A stretch of 64,000 nucleotides of DNA from Salinispirillum sp049115955 (lineage in GTDB: Bacteria > Pseudomonadota > Gammaproteobacteria > Pseudomonadales > Natronospirillaceae), in NCBI GenBank assembly GCA_049115955.1, contig JAGDZJ010000024.1, forward strand, positions 1-64,000. The letters are read 5' to 3'. How positions within the stretch are numbered: position 1 is the stretch's first letter; each line of letters opens with the position of its first letter. Below the pieces are notes generated by a model. It was not told the origin of the DNA. It saw nothing but the letters and a program-made list of their open reading frames with translations, and did not search any database. The translations under genes were made by a program, and so were the position numbers. Of the stretch, positions 7,448-16,429 are shown piece after piece.

Positions 7448-9735
7448 CATAGGGCGGAAGAGCGCAGCGCCTCGACCTGCTGGCTTTGCAACCAATGCCA
7501 GTGCGCCACCACCGCTCGAATCTCACCGAAGGTAAAGTCTTCCCCCAGTTGGCGCTTAATGGGTGTTAAGGCTTTGTCTTCGGCCTGCTCCACTAAGGGC
7601 CAGATTACCTCTAAACGGTTTGAAGGTACTAGGCTGTCGATGGCGAGCTCTCCGGATTCAACAAACTGCGCCAGGTGGGTTTCTATGGTGCTGCTGGCCA
7701 GTCCACGTTCAGCGGCGATGTCAATCACCGACTGCCCGGCTTGAAACGCCGCCAAACTGATGCGCTGGCTTTCGCCCGGTGCGAGCTTGGCGGGCTCGGG
7801 TACCCGTGAGGCTTCCAGCTTGGCGTCCAAAACATCTTGCGCCTGCTGTTGTTGCTGCTCCATCCCTTGCAGTATGGCAACGCTGTCGGTGCCGTTGGCT
7901 AAGCCGTCGGCCAGCAATAAAGCGCGCTGTAAATCGACGGTCTTCTGCTGCACTCGCGCAGCCAAAACACCCAGCGCCTTACGATAGGCTTTGGTGCCGG
8001 TAACGCTGCGCATTTCTTCTTGATGCGCATGAATACCAGCGAGCAATTGCACGGTGAGCTGTTCGTGGAAGTATTCAACCGCCGCCGCAACCCGCGCTTT
8101 CAGGTGCCCATGCGCAGAGCTGCCTTGATCCAGAATACTGTTTAACTGATGGCAAAACTTGGCCGCCACACGCTGCTGTTGCTGGCATACGTCACTCAGC
8201 GCGCTGCTGGCTTTGACCGCTTGCGCTTGGTACGCCGCTTTGCGACCACGATACGTGAAAAAATGGTTCAAAAAAGCGTCGGCCAATATCGACCAGTCAA
8301 AGGTACGCATCAGCGTGTTTTCAACAAACAGCGCTTGTTCGCTGTGCAAGTCTTGATGCAGGGTGCTCTCATCCGGCTTTTGCTGCATGAATTCAACCAC
8401 GGTGGCGTCGCACTGAATGCTGCTGCCGGGAATTTCGGTGCGCAGCACCAAGCCTTCAATTTGCGTTAAGCGGCTCAATGCCACGTAGACTTGCCCGGCG
8501 GTGAAGGCTGCACCGGCATCGATAATCGCACGCTCGAATGTGAGGCCCTGGCTTTTGTGGATGGTGACCGCCCAAGCCAGGCGCACCGGGTACTGCCGAA
8601 AGGTGCCCAGCACTTCTTCTTCGACTTGCTGGCGTTCCTCGTTAAGCTTGTAGCGAATGTTGCTCCACTCTTCCGCTTCCAGCCATAGGCTTTCCGGCTC
8701 GCCGGGAAAGGCCACGCGCACACCGGCTTCGCTGATGCGGTCAACCACGCCGATCTTGCCGTTGTAATAACGCGGCGCGTCGCCTTTGTCATTGCGCATG
8801 AACATGATCTGCGCGCCCTGCTTCAGTTCCAGCGTGGCGTTGACGGGGAAGGCGTTTTCGTTGAATTCGCCGCCGATGTCGGCGTTGAAGCGATAGAGAT
8901 CGCCCGGCAGCTCTGCCAACGTTTGTCGGTTGATGCGGTCCGCGGTTTGGTTGTGCGATGTCAGCGTAATGTAGTGCTGGTCTGGCGGCGCTTTAAAATC
9001 CGGCTGAAAACGCCGATTCAGCCATTCCAGATCGTCTTCATCGACGCTGTTGTCGCGCACGCGATTCAGCAACCGAATAAAGGTTTCGTCTTGCTGACGG
9101 TAAATGGTTTCCAGTTCAATACAGGCAGCGGGTGCAGCCTGCATGGCGTCTGAACAAAAGAAGAACGGGCCCGCGTAATAGCGCCCTAGCAAGGCATGTT
9201 CGTGCGGCAGTACCACGGGTGGTAACTGGAACAGGTCGCCAATCATTAATAGCTGCACACCGCCAAACGGAATGTCGGGACGCTGGCGGACATGCCGCAG
9301 AATCGCATCGATGGCGTCCAGCGTATCGGCCCGGACCATGGAAATCTCATCGATGATGAGCAGTTCCAGTTCGCGCAGCAACGCACGTTTGGTGCGGTTC
9401 AGACGTAACCCGGCCAGTAACGACGACTTGGTAGCGACCGTTCCATGCGGTGCCGGGCCGCCCTGATCTGCGTCGGCACCGGCTTCCAGCCCGTTCGGTA
9501 GATACGGCATGCGCGGCAATTGAAACAACGAATGCAGCGTTACGCCGCCCGCGTTGATGGCCGCTACACCCGTAGGGGCAACGACGACGCACGATTTGCG
9601 CGTCGCCGCCTTAATGTGCCGCAGGAAGGTCGTTTTACCGGTGCCTGCACGCCCCGTCAGGAAGACGTGTTTATCCGTATACTGAATAAACGACGCCGCC
9701 AGTTCGAAGCGTTCATTGGGTTGATCCGTACTCAT
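7444..9735 (-). CDS. PIF1-like SF1B helicase with C-terminal helix-turn-helix domain
   Basis: A 763-residue ATP-dependent DNA helicase. Walker A is GRAGTGKTT (about 28-36), Walker B LLIIDEISMV, then the GDLFQLPPV motif and, in the second RecA-like domain, WAVTIHKSQGLTF and YVALSRL, all diagnostic of the PIF1/RecD-like group. A glutamine-rich linker (around 635) precedes a C-terminal region resembling the HTH_40 domain also found at the end of some RecQ proteins. Its start codon overlaps the stop of the upstream M16 protease gene in a TAATG junction, indicating translational coupling. The exact cellular role is unknown; PIF1 relatives unwind G-quadruplexes and forks. Confidence 0.88.
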   Translation of the reverse strand: MSTDQPNERFELAASFIQYTDKHVFLTGRAGTGKTTFLRHIKAATRKSCVVVAPTGVAAINAGGVTLHSLFQLPRMPYLPNGLEAGADADQGGPAPHGTVATKSSLLAGLRLNRTKRALLRELELLIIDEISMVRADTLDAIDAILRHVRQRPDIPFGGVQLLMIGDLFQLPPVVLPHEHALLGRYYAGPFFFCSDAMQAAPAACIELETIYRQQDETFIRLLNRVRDNSVDEDDLEWLNRRFQPDFKAPPDQHYITLTSHNQTADRINRQTLAELPGDLYRFNADIGGEFNENAFPVNATLELKQGAQIMFMRNDKGDAPRYYNGKIGVVDRISEAGVRVAFPGEPESLWLEAEEWSNIRYKLNEERQQVEEEVLGTFRQYPVRLAWAVTIHKSQGLTFERAIIDAGAAFTAGQVYVALSRLTQIEGLVLRTEIPGSSIQCDATVVEFMQQKPDESTLHQDLHSEQALFVENTLMRTFDWSILADAFLNHFFTYRGRKAAYQAQAVKASSALSDVCQQQQRVAAKFCHQLNSILDQGSSAHGHLKARVAAAVEYFHEQLTVQLLAGIHAHQEEMRSVTGTKAYRKALGVLAARVQQKTVDLQRALLLADGLANGTDSVAILQGMEQQQQQAQDVLDAKLEASRVPEPAKLAPGESQRISLAAFQAGQSVIDIAAERGLASSTIETHLAQFVESGELAIDSLVPSNRLEVIWPLVEQAEDKALTPIKRQLGEDFTFGEIRAVVAHWHWLQSQQVEALRSSALC

Positions 9736-12641
9736 TAGATACGATGAACCGTCAACCCGAGTTTGCTACACACCGCTTCGTTATCGGCATAGGTGATCAC
9801 CGCTGTGGCCGCGTGCTCAGGGGTCAGGTAGGTGGTAGCAACCCGCTTGAGGTCGTCCATGGTAACCGCCAGAACCCGTTGACGCAATTGCTCACGGAAG
9901 GCCAACGAGCGACCGTACAGGTGATTGAAGTACTCATGTCGCGCTTCACCGGCGGGTGAGCCGGGTTTGTCCATGCCGGAGATCAACCCCAGAATCGCTT
10001 CTTCCAACGGCTCGTAACCGTGATCTTCTTTCAGCAACCAGTCGAGCGAACGGCCAAAGTCGATCAACGTCTGCTCTAAACGCGGGTCACGGTAGCTGTA
10101 GAAGCGGAACACGCCGGTACTGAGGTCGTGTGTTGCGCCGCCACCGTACGCGCCGCCTTGCTCACGCACGGCGGTGTGCAGGAAGCCGTTGCGTAAGAAC
10201 CCAGACAAGACCGCCAGCGCTGCTGCATCCGGGTGCTCCACAGGCACCGTGGCAAACGCCTGTGCGCAGAAGTTAACTGCGGTGTTGGTGATCCACGCGG
10301 TGTTGCGTTCCGGATTAGTATCAAGCTCTACGCCGTGCTGCGGCTGCTCGGTCAGGCTCATTGAGGCCCATGGGGCGACAATGGACGCTAGGTCTTTTTC
10401 GATTTCGGCAGGCTCAGCAATGACCAACAACTGACCAGGCAAGGCGATAAGCTCTTGATGTACTGCTTTAAGTTCGTCCGCCACAGTATTGATATACTGG
10501 TCTTTGTCGGATTTCACCAAAGACTTCAACCACTGCGTACCGGCCAAACCGCCCTGATTGTGATGCAAGTTCGCGGCACCCGACCAGTAACTCGCGGCCG
10601 CCGTCATGGCCAAGCCATGACCATTGCCAGTGATACCACGAGACCGCCGACTGACCATGCTTTGCAGCATTTCATGCAGGCGCGCGGTTTCAACAAAGCG
10701 TACGTTTTGTGCGGTGTTCAGCAGCAGGTCGTTCATGGCCGCGACGTTGCGGTTCAGGGCCTTCCCGCTGAAGATCGAATGCATGGCGACGTCGTTTTGG
10801 TTCTGAATCGCCGAACGATAAGAGAACTGTGCAGAAATACCGCCGGTAAACCGAGCCTGCAAACGCTGCACATCGGTATAACTGTGGTCGCCATGCCCCA
10901 GCTCAGGCGCCAGTCCGCTGTACATGGGTAACCAACGCAGGCGCTCAGTACTCATGGCCGGCAATGGACGTATCCAACTGACGTAGGTTAAACCATTAGT
11001 GCCGACGCCGAAGGCGGTTTTGCCGGCGTCCTGAATGCTTGGTTTGGTAGCACGCAGCGCTTTAGGTACGTCTTCCAAGGTAACCTTAGGCAATGAGCCT
11101 GGGTCCGGCTTGCGGTTCTGGTGCTCTTCAAGCGTTACGTTAAGTGCGCGGATCTGCTCGCGTTGTTCAGCGGTCAGTTCTTTGGCGATGCGGGCTAAAC
11201 GCTGCTCTTCTTCACGGTCGGCCCGTGCTTGGTATTCGGTATCGGCCACCAAGCTGACGCGGACGCGATGCGGGTTGTCCAACAACAGACGATGGATCAA
11301 GTCTTTAAGGTAGTTGGGTTGCTCGGTTTGCTCGCGCAGCCAAATGAGCGCGTCGTCAATGTCGAGCGCGCTGGCGACATCACCACGATGCACGGCCGTT
11401 GGCAGAACGGTCATAATGAGCTGCAAGCCGAACGGATGACCGTCACCACCGATTTCACGCTGGCTCAGTTCCAGTTGGTGCAGAACGGCGTCTTGGTCTT
11501 CACGATCCACGCCCTCTTCCGCCACCTTGGCCAAGGTATCCAGCACCATCTGTTCTATGGCGTCGGCATTTTTATAATCCGCGCCTTCAAGGCCGCAGAC
11601 CATCATCATTTCCCGGTTGGAGTCTTCTAAACCACACAGCGGTGACACGGAGCTACCGAGATCGGACGTTTCCAGCGCATGCCGTAGTGGCGACGCGCTG
11701 TTGTCGAGCAGTATTTCATTCAAGAAGTGTGCTTCCAGCGCGCCTTTAAGGTCGGTGCTGTCGCCGAGCAACCAACTGACCACTACATGGTCTTGCGGGC
11801 CGCCGTCCTCATTCGGGGTGGCCGGGTAGCGTTCTACGACACTGACCGGCGCGACAAAGCGTTCTTCACGCGGTACGGCAACTTGCTCGGTGCTGCGCTC
11901 AAAGCGGGTCATTACCTTGCCGTCAATTTCGCCCTGCAGTTGCGTGATGTCCAAATCACCAAAGGTCAGGAACGTCGCATTGCTGGGGTGGTAATGCTTT
12001 TGATAAAAGGCTTTAAGTCCGTCATACGTCAGTTGCGGAATAGACTGCGGCTCACCACCTGAATTGAAGTGGTACGTCGTGGTCGGAAACAGGTATTTGG
12101 TGACGGTTTGAAACAAGCGACTGGTCGCAGAGCTCATGGCCCCTTTCATTTCATTGAACACGATGCCACGGAATTCCAGCCCGCTGTCGGGGCTTTCGGG
12201 GTCGAGCAAGGCCAAGCGATGGCCTTCTTGCGCGAAATCCAACTCGGACAAATTCGGGAAAAACACCGCATCCAAATAGACGTCTAGCAGGTTGTAGAAG
12301 TCTTTGTCGTTTTCACTGGCGAACGGGTATGCCGTCCAATCGCTCGCGGTGAAGGCGTTCATAAAGGTATTAAGTGAGCGCCGCGTCATCATGAAGAAGG
12401 GATCACGCACCGGGAAGCGTTCGCTGCCACAGAGTACGGTGTGCTCTAAAATATGGGCAACACCGGTGTTGTCTTGCGGTACGGTGCGTAAAGCAACCAT
12501 GAAGACTTTTTCTTGGTGGTCGGTGCGCAGGTGAAAATGGTCTGCGCCCGTGGATTGGTGCCGATAGTGCTCCAAGTCAACCTTCAGTGAGGCTACGTGG
12601 TGGGTTCCCAAAAATTCAAAGGATGGAGAATGCTTGCTCAT
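9735..12641 (-). CDS. M16C (insulinase/PreP-like) metalloprotease
   Basis: A 968-residue clam-shell zinc peptidase of the presequence-protease type. The inverted zinc motif HILEH is at 63-67 (His63, Glu66, His67), and a downstream EGHR segment follows in the same domain. Length agrees with single-chain PreP/M16C enzymes, which degrade short peptides. No signal peptide is seen, so a cytoplasmic location is likely. GCGAGA lies five bases before the start. It is the first gene of a two-gene unit with the PIF1-like helicase (TAATG overlap); I know no functional reason for that pairing. Confidence 0.92.
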   Translation of the reverse strand: MSKHSPSFEFLGTHHVASLKVDLEHYRHQSTGADHFHLRTDHQEKVFMVALRTVPQDNTGVAHILEHTVLCGSERFPVRDPFFMMTRRSLNTFMNAFTASDWTAYPFASENDKDFYNLLDVYLDAVFFPNLSELDFAQEGHRLALLDPESPDSGLEFRGIVFNEMKGAMSSATSRLFQTVTKYLFPTTTYHFNSGGEPQSIPQLTYDGLKAFYQKHYHPSNATFLTFGDLDITQLQGEIDGKVMTRFERSTEQVAVPREERFVAPVSVVERYPATPNEDGGPQDHVVVSWLLGDSTDLKGALEAHFLNEILLDNSASPLRHALETSDLGSSVSPLCGLEDSNREMMMVCGLEGADYKNADAIEQMVLDTLAKVAEEGVDREDQDAVLHQLELSQREIGGDGHPFGLQLIMTVLPTAVHRGDVASALDIDDALIWLREQTEQPNYLKDLIHRLLLDNPHRVRVSLVADTEYQARADREEEQRLARIAKELTAEQREQIRALNVTLEEHQNRKPDPGSLPKVTLEDVPKALRATKPSIQDAGKTAFGVGTNGLTYVSWIRPLPAMSTERLRWLPMYSGLAPELGHGDHSYTDVQRLQARFTGGISAQFSYRSAIQNQNDVAMHSIFSGKALNRNVAAMNDLLLNTAQNVRFVETARLHEMLQSMVSRRSRGITGNGHGLAMTAAASYWSGAANLHHNQGGLAGTQWLKSLVKSDKDQYINTVADELKAVHQELIALPGQLLVIAEPAEIEKDLASIVAPWASMSLTEQPQHGVELDTNPERNTAWITNTAVNFCAQAFATVPVEHPDAAALAVLSGFLRNGFLHTAVREQGGAYGGGATHDLSTGVFRFYSYRDPRLEQTLIDFGRSLDWLLKEDHGYEPLEEAILGLISGMDKPGSPAGEARHEYFNHLYGRSLAFREQLRQRVLAVTMDDLKRVATTYLTPEHAATAVITYADNEAVCSKLGLTVHRI

Positions 12642-12764
12642 TTGATCTCGCTTTGTTTATTGCTCAGGAGTTTCCTGATAGATTGGGTTAGAAGCCTCTG
12701 AATAATACCCTAGCAAATTGCTCAGAGGTTCCTTAACAATATTAATAATAATGTGATCACCGCC
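12642..12764. other. Divergent spacer, M16 protease / hydratase
   Basis: The gap must hold both promoters. It contains an inverted repeat CCTCTGA (12695-12701) / TCAGAGG (12722-12728) with a 20-base spacer and a small CAGGA/TCCTG palindrome near 12665. No strong sigma70 pair stood out. Confidence 0.4.
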
Positions 12765-13514
12765 ATGACGCAGTCCATTTACGCCACACTTGAAAATGGC
12801 GTTGCCACCATCGCCTTCAACCGCCCTGCGGAAGGTAACATATACGACGAAGATGTGCTGTGTGCTTTCATTACGGCATTGGACGATTTTGCCGAAGACG
12901 AGGCCGTTCGCGTGTTAGTTATTCGCAGTGAAGGCAAAGACTTCTGCCTCGGTGCAGACCCTGCGTGGATGCGCCGCATTGCCAGTTCTCCACGGTATGA
13001 GTCAAGTATAAGCGCCAGCCAGATCAGCCGCATGTTGGAAACGTTGATGAACTTCCCGGTACCCACACTGGCAGTCGTTCAGGGCAAGGCGCAAGCCGGT
13101 GCATTGGGTATTCTAGCCTGCTGTGATTACGTTGTGGGTTCGGAAGACAGCCATTACCAAATGAACGAAGTGCATCAGGCCTCGATGCCGGTTATCTCAA
13201 CGCCATATCTGATTCGTATCATGGGTGAACGTAAGGTTCGCTGGCTGATGCTCACGGGCGAAGAAATCAATGCCGAAACGGCGCAAACACTGGGACTGAT
13301 CCACCAACGCGTGCCGCTGAGCGAGCTGGCTTCTGCGGCGCAGTATCGTATTGATCATTGGTTGAGTATGTCACCAGTAACGCTGCGCCAAGCGAAGATT
13401 GTGCTGAGCTACTCCGCACCAGACTACTTTGACCCGGAAATGAGTGATGAATTGGCGGACTTGTTGGCTGACACCCGCATCGAATTCTACAAACACGAAG
13501 ACAAGAATCAGTAG
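12765..13514 (+). CDS. Enoyl-CoA hydratase family, LiuC (methylglutaconyl-CoA hydratase)-like
   Basis: A crotonase-fold protein of 249 residues from ATG 12765 (GTG 12753 is an in-frame alternative; neither has a good ribosome site). It has the oxyanion-hole region around DFCLGADPAWM and a second around QAGALGILACCD. The glutamate normally in GGGCE is replaced by Gly (AGALG), while the second catalytic Glu is kept in MNEV. I recall the same GALG and xEV pattern in Pseudomonas LiuC, which hydrates 3-methylglutaconyl-CoA in leucine catabolism, so this is the best guess, but no other leucine-pathway gene is nearby. It overlaps the convergent psrA-like gene by seven bases. Confidence 0.75.
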   Translation: MTQSIYATLENGVATIAFNRPAEGNIYDEDVLCAFITALDDFAEDEAVRVLVIRSEGKDFCLGADPAWMRRIASSPRYESSISASQISRMLETLMNFPVPTLAVVQGKAQAGALGILACCDYVVGSEDSHYQMNEVHQASMPVISTPYLIRIMGERKVRWLMLTGEEINAETAQTLGLIHQRVPLSELASAAQYRIDHWLSMSPVTLRQAKIVLSYSAPDYFDPEMSDELADLLADTRIEFYKHEDKNQ

Positions 13515-14158
13515 TCGTGGTCCTCGTGCAGGGCCGATGACAAAAACGGTACCAATTTGTGCATCACTTCTTCCAGCGAGTTATCACGACGCGTGTCGTT
13601 TAACGCCATCGCTCGCAACGTCTCAATACTGCCCATAGTAAACACCGCTGAACCAATGGCGAAGTGAATACGCCAGAACAACTCGTTGGGCGTGACGTGC
13701 GGTGTGCTCTGATGAATCAACAAGATAACGCGGCTATAAGTGCCATCGTATTTGTCGCGTAAGAAACGGCGCAAATGGCCCTGCGCTTGCGTATAAGCAA
13801 TGCCGAGCAGACGCATGAATATACTGAGTTTGTTGTCGTTTGTAGGGGCGTGAACGCCGGTCAACATGGTATTGGCGAGAATCGAGAACACCGTTTCCAG
13901 TGGCAACCTCTCCCCGCCGTTTTCACGTATCGCGTGCTCCAGGTCTTTATCCAGCTTGTGGCAAAACGGCGTTAAAAACCGCTCGAACACCGCCTGGACC
14001 AACTCTTTCTTTGAGCCAAAATGGTAGTTCACCGCTGCCAAATTCACCCCGGCGCGCGTGGTAATAGACCGCAGTGAGGTTTCGGCGAAACCTTTTTCGG
14101 CAAAAAGAATTTCAGCCGCATCCAAAATGCGTGATGCGGTATCGGCCTGATCTGTCAT
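13508..14158 (-). CDS. psrA: TetR-family regulator, PsrA-like
   Basis: A 216-residue transcriptional repressor. The N-terminal helix-turn-helix (about 8-55, containing GFAETSLRSIT and VNLAAVNYHFGSKKEL) and the C-terminal segments FMRLLG and ELFWRIHF closely match remembered Pseudomonas PsrA, which senses long-chain fatty acids or acyl-CoA and represses fadBA-type beta-oxidation genes while controlling rpoS. A CAAAC-N4-GTTTT site right upstream (14171-14184) suggests autoregulation, and a related site precedes fadB in this window. The neighbouring hydratase is convergent and overlaps it. The symbol is assigned by similarity. Confidence 0.87.
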   Translation of the reverse strand: MTDQADTASRILDAAEILFAEKGFAETSLRSITTRAGVNLAAVNYHFGSKKELVQAVFERFLTPFCHKLDKDLEHAIRENGGERLPLETVFSILANTMLTGVHAPTNDNKLSIFMRLLGIAYTQAQGHLRRFLRDKYDGTYSRVILLIHQSTPHVTPNELFWRIHFAIGSAVFTMGSIETLRAMALNDTRRDNSLEEVMHKLVPFLSSALHEDHDY

Positions 14159-14170
14159 GAACTACCTTTT

Positions 14171-14184
14171 CAAACAACTGTTTT
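14171..14184. promoter_or_regulatory. Candidate PsrA operator upstream of psrA
   Basis: CAAAC-AACT-GTTTT lies 13 bases before the psrA-like start codon and fits the recalled PsrA consensus (G/C)AAAC-N2-4-GTTT(G/C) with one mismatch. PsrA is known to repress its own gene in Pseudomonas. Binding here is inferred. Confidence 0.5.
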
Positions 14185-14290
14185 AAACACCTGTCCATTG
14201 TAGGTGAAATCTACGTAATAGAAAACCAAAACCGCGCTCAATACTGCCCATGTATTGACGCCCCGTTTACAGCGCTAACACCGACTCTGC

Positions 14291-14318
14291 TTGAATTTGG
14301 GCCTGAAGCCTATATATT
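14291..14318 (+). promoter_or_regulatory. Sigma70-like promoter for the Bax-inhibitor-1 gene
   Basis: TTGAAT (14291-14296) and TATATT (14313-14318) are separated by 16 bases, and the start codon follows 31 bases downstream. Confidence 0.45.
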
Positions 14319-14349
14319 ACTAGCTGTATCTACTTGAGGAGATTTAGCA

Positions 14350-15012
14350 ATGGCTGAATATCAAACAACGACCCGCAGTACCAATGAGAGCCTGCTGGCT
14401 ACTCACAAGGTATTGCGTAATACCTATATGCTGCTGGGCCTGACATTGTTGTTCAGTGCGTTTACTGCATACTTGTCTATGGCAGTCGGTCTGGGTCATG
14501 GCGCGGCCATGATCATGAGTTTCGCGGCCATCGGTATCATTTGGTTCGTGCTGCCGCGCACCGAAAATAAGCCAAGCGGTCTGGTATGGACGTTCGTGTT
14601 CACTGGTCTGCTCGGCGCTGGCCTTGGCCCAATGTTAAACGTCTACCTCGCGGTCATGCCGGGTGTCGTTTTCCAAGCACTGGCCGGTACAGCGGTGATC
14701 TTCTTCACTCTGTCGGCTTACACACTGATCACGCGCTCTGACTTCTCCTTTATGGGCGGTGCGTTGATGGTCGGTATCGTGGTGGCTTTTGTCATCAGCA
14801 TTCTGGGCCTTGTGTTCCAAATGCCCATGATGAACTTGGTCGCTTCTGGTCTGTTCATGCTGGTGAGCTCCGGTATGATCTTGTTCCAGACTAGCCAGAT
14901 CATCCATGGCGGTGAAACGAATTACATTCGCGCAACCGTGACGCTGTATGTCTCTATCTACAACCTGTTTGTCAGCTTGCTGCACATTCTGGGCGTGATG
15001 AGCGACGACTAA
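14350..15012 (+). CDS. yccA: Bax inhibitor-1 / YccA family membrane protein
   Basis: A 220-residue inner-membrane protein with seven hydrophobic helices and a short soluble N-terminus, as in E. coli YccA, which modulates the FtsH protease; BI-1 relatives are calcium-leak channels. The family's C-terminal signature TLYVSIYNLFVSLLHILG is present. AGGAG lies nine bases before the ATG, a promoter-like pair lies upstream, and a terminator follows directly, so it is probably a single-gene transcript. YccA versus YbhL/YetJ subtype is judged only from general appearance. Confidence 0.88.
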   Translation: MAEYQTTTRSTNESLLATHKVLRNTYMLLGLTLLFSAFTAYLSMAVGLGHGAAMIMSFAAIGIIWFVLPRTENKPSGLVWTFVFTGLLGAGLGPMLNVYLAVMPGVVFQALAGTAVIFFTLSAYTLITRSDFSFMGGALMVGIVVAFVISILGLVFQMPMMNLVASGLFMLVSSGMILFQTSQIIHGGETNYIRATVTLYVSIYNLFVSLLHILGVMSDD

Positions 15013-15033
15013 GCAACAGCAGTTTGTTACACT

Positions 15034-15058
15034 AAGCCTCGCTATGCGGGGCTTTTTT
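15034..15058 (+). terminator. Rho-independent terminator after the BI-1 gene
   Basis: A nine-pair stem (AAGCCTCGC with GCGGGGCTT, one G-U pair) with a three-base loop is followed by a run of Ts, 21 bases after the stop codon. Confidence 0.85.
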
Positions 15059-15104
15059 ACGCCAGTAATTCCCTTCTGTTATTTTCAAAAGACAGCAGCA
15101 AAAC

Positions 15105-15431
15105 ATGACGGATTTCTCGCTCACTCTAACCGCCTCTCCATGGTCAACCGACCAGCACCCACGTGCGCTCCGCTTTGGACACGCGCTGTTGGCGCAAGGC
15201 CATGCATTGAAGCAGGTGTTTTTCTATCAGGATGCGGTACTGGCTTGCCAGGCTGATGCCCCTGCCCTGCAATGGCAGGAACTGGCTAAGCAATCGGGTT
15301 GCAGTCTGTTCTTATGCGTCTCGGCTGCTGAGCGACGCGGCATTGTATCCACAGAAGCCCCTTGGGAGCTGGTGGGCTTAGGTGACTGGGTAACCGGGAC
15401 ACAACAAGGGGAGCATGTGCATTTTGGCTAA
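15105..15431 (+). CDS. tusD: Sulfurtransferase TusD
   Basis: A 108-residue DsrE-fold protein, first of the tusDCBE relay that carries persulfide sulfur to MnmA for 2-thiolation of tRNA wobble uridine. The active cysteine is Cys71 in FLCVSAAERRG, equivalent to Cys78 of E. coli TusD. It is somewhat shorter than E. coli TusD (128). The last 17 bases overlap the start of tusC. The assignment is strengthened by the complete gene order D-C-B-E. Confidence 0.9.
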   Translation: MTDFSLTLTASPWSTDQHPRALRFGHALLAQGHALKQVFFYQDAVLACQADAPALQWQELAKQSGCSLFLCVSAAERRGIVSTEAPWELVGLGDWVTGTQQGEHVHFG

Positions 15432-15807
15432 CCTGACTGAGCACGCCCCGACCACTTGTGATCTCTGCTTGTTGATTACTCAACCCCCTCAAGCGGGTGT
15501 TCTGGGCCAGGAAACTTTTGAACTTGCCGTTGCGGGTGGCGTGTTTGATCAAGCCATCACGGTTATTTTCAGCGGGGCCGCTGTGCTGCACCTGTTACCT
15601 CAAGACCCCGCAACCGGTTACCGCAATACGGGGAAACTTTGGCAATCCGCAACGCTGTTTGGCATTGAACAATTTCTGGTGGTCGCGCCTCAACCACAGG
15701 ATTTCGCCGACCGTTTGCCAGACAATGTGCGCACGGCTGTCCAGGTTATCACAGCGGAAGACGCGCGCTCGATCATGACGGAAGCGCGGGAGGTTATGGT
15801 GCTATGA
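15415..15807 (+). CDS. tusC: Sulfurtransferase complex subunit TusC
   Basis: A 130-residue DsrF-like subunit. The ATG at 15415 has AAGGGGAG directly upstream, inside the end of tusD. TusC has no catalytic cysteine role in the relay and forms the TusBCD hexamer. The N-terminal segment LCLLITQPPQAG and the hydrophobic core VIFSGAAVLHLL fit the fold. It overlaps tusB by four bases (ATGA). Confidence 0.88.
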   Translation: MCILANLTEHAPTTCDLCLLITQPPQAGVLGQETFELAVAGGVFDQAITVIFSGAAVLHLLPQDPATGYRNTGKLWQSATLFGIEQFLVVAPQPQDFADRLPDNVRTAVQVITAEDARSIMTEAREVMVL

Positions 15808-16088
15808 CCGCACATCAAGCAGAAAACAGCCACAGCATGCTGCACATCGCCTTCAGCGACACGGGCTGGCAGAAAGCGCAGGCTTTCATTTCCTCTCACG
15901 ATTCTGTGTTGTTAGGCGGTTCAGCCTTGGCCTGGTCGTCCGCGGTGCCCAACACATGCAAACTCTATGTGCTCGATGTTGATTGCCGCCAGGTCGGTAT
16001 TGAGCTACCCAGCGCTGCACAAGTGATCAGCGACGAAGAGTGGGTTGAATTGTTGTTACTACATAGTGCTAATAGGGTTGCGTGGTGA
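15804..16088 (+). CDS. tusB: Sulfurtransferase complex subunit TusB
   Basis: A 94-residue DsrH-like subunit of the TusBCD complex. It begins in an ATGA overlap with tusC and ends in a TGATG overlap with tusE, so translation of all four genes is coupled. The recognisable core includes DSVLLGGSALAW and KLYVLDVDC. Length matches E. coli TusB (95). Confidence 0.87.
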   Translation: MTAHQAENSHSMLHIAFSDTGWQKAQAFISSHDSVLLGGSALAWSSAVPNTCKLYVLDVDCRQVGIELPSAAQVISDEEWVELLLLHSANRVAW

Positions 16089-16420
16089 TGAGCTATCAAG
16101 TCAGTGGCGTAACACTTGAGACGGACGATCGCGGGTTCTTACTCAATCTGGAGCAATGGTCTCCGGAAGTGGCGGAAGTCATTGCGCAACAGCTCGACAT
16201 CACATTGAGCGACGAGCACTGGCCCATTTTGCATTTGCTGCGCCAGCTCTACATCGATTTTGACCTTGCGCCCGCAAACCGTGCAATGGTCAAACTGGTC
16301 AAAGAAAGCCTGGGCCCCGACGCCGGCAATTCCATTTACTTGATGCAATTATTCGGTGGTAGCCCGGCGCGCGATGCCGCCAAAATAGCCGGGCTTCCTA
16401 AGCCCCCTCATTGTCTCTGA
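16088..16420 (+). CDS. tusE: Sulfurtransferase TusE (DsrC family)
   Basis: A 110-residue protein from ATG 16088, which shares a base with the tusB stop; GTG starts at 16082 and 16085 would lengthen it by two residues. TusE accepts sulfur from TusD through the conserved penultimate cysteine, here in the C-terminal PPHCL. The DsrC signature GLPKP and YLMQLFGGSPARDAAKIAG are present. It closes the tus operon, with the YbiB-like gene nine bases on. Confidence 0.93.
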   Translation: MSYQVSGVTLETDDRGFLLNLEQWSPEVAEVIAQQLDITLSDEHWPILHLLRQLYIDFDLAPANRAMVKLVKESLGPDAGNSIYLMQLFGGSPARDAAKIAGLPKPPHCL

Positions 16421-16429
16421 GTTTTCACT

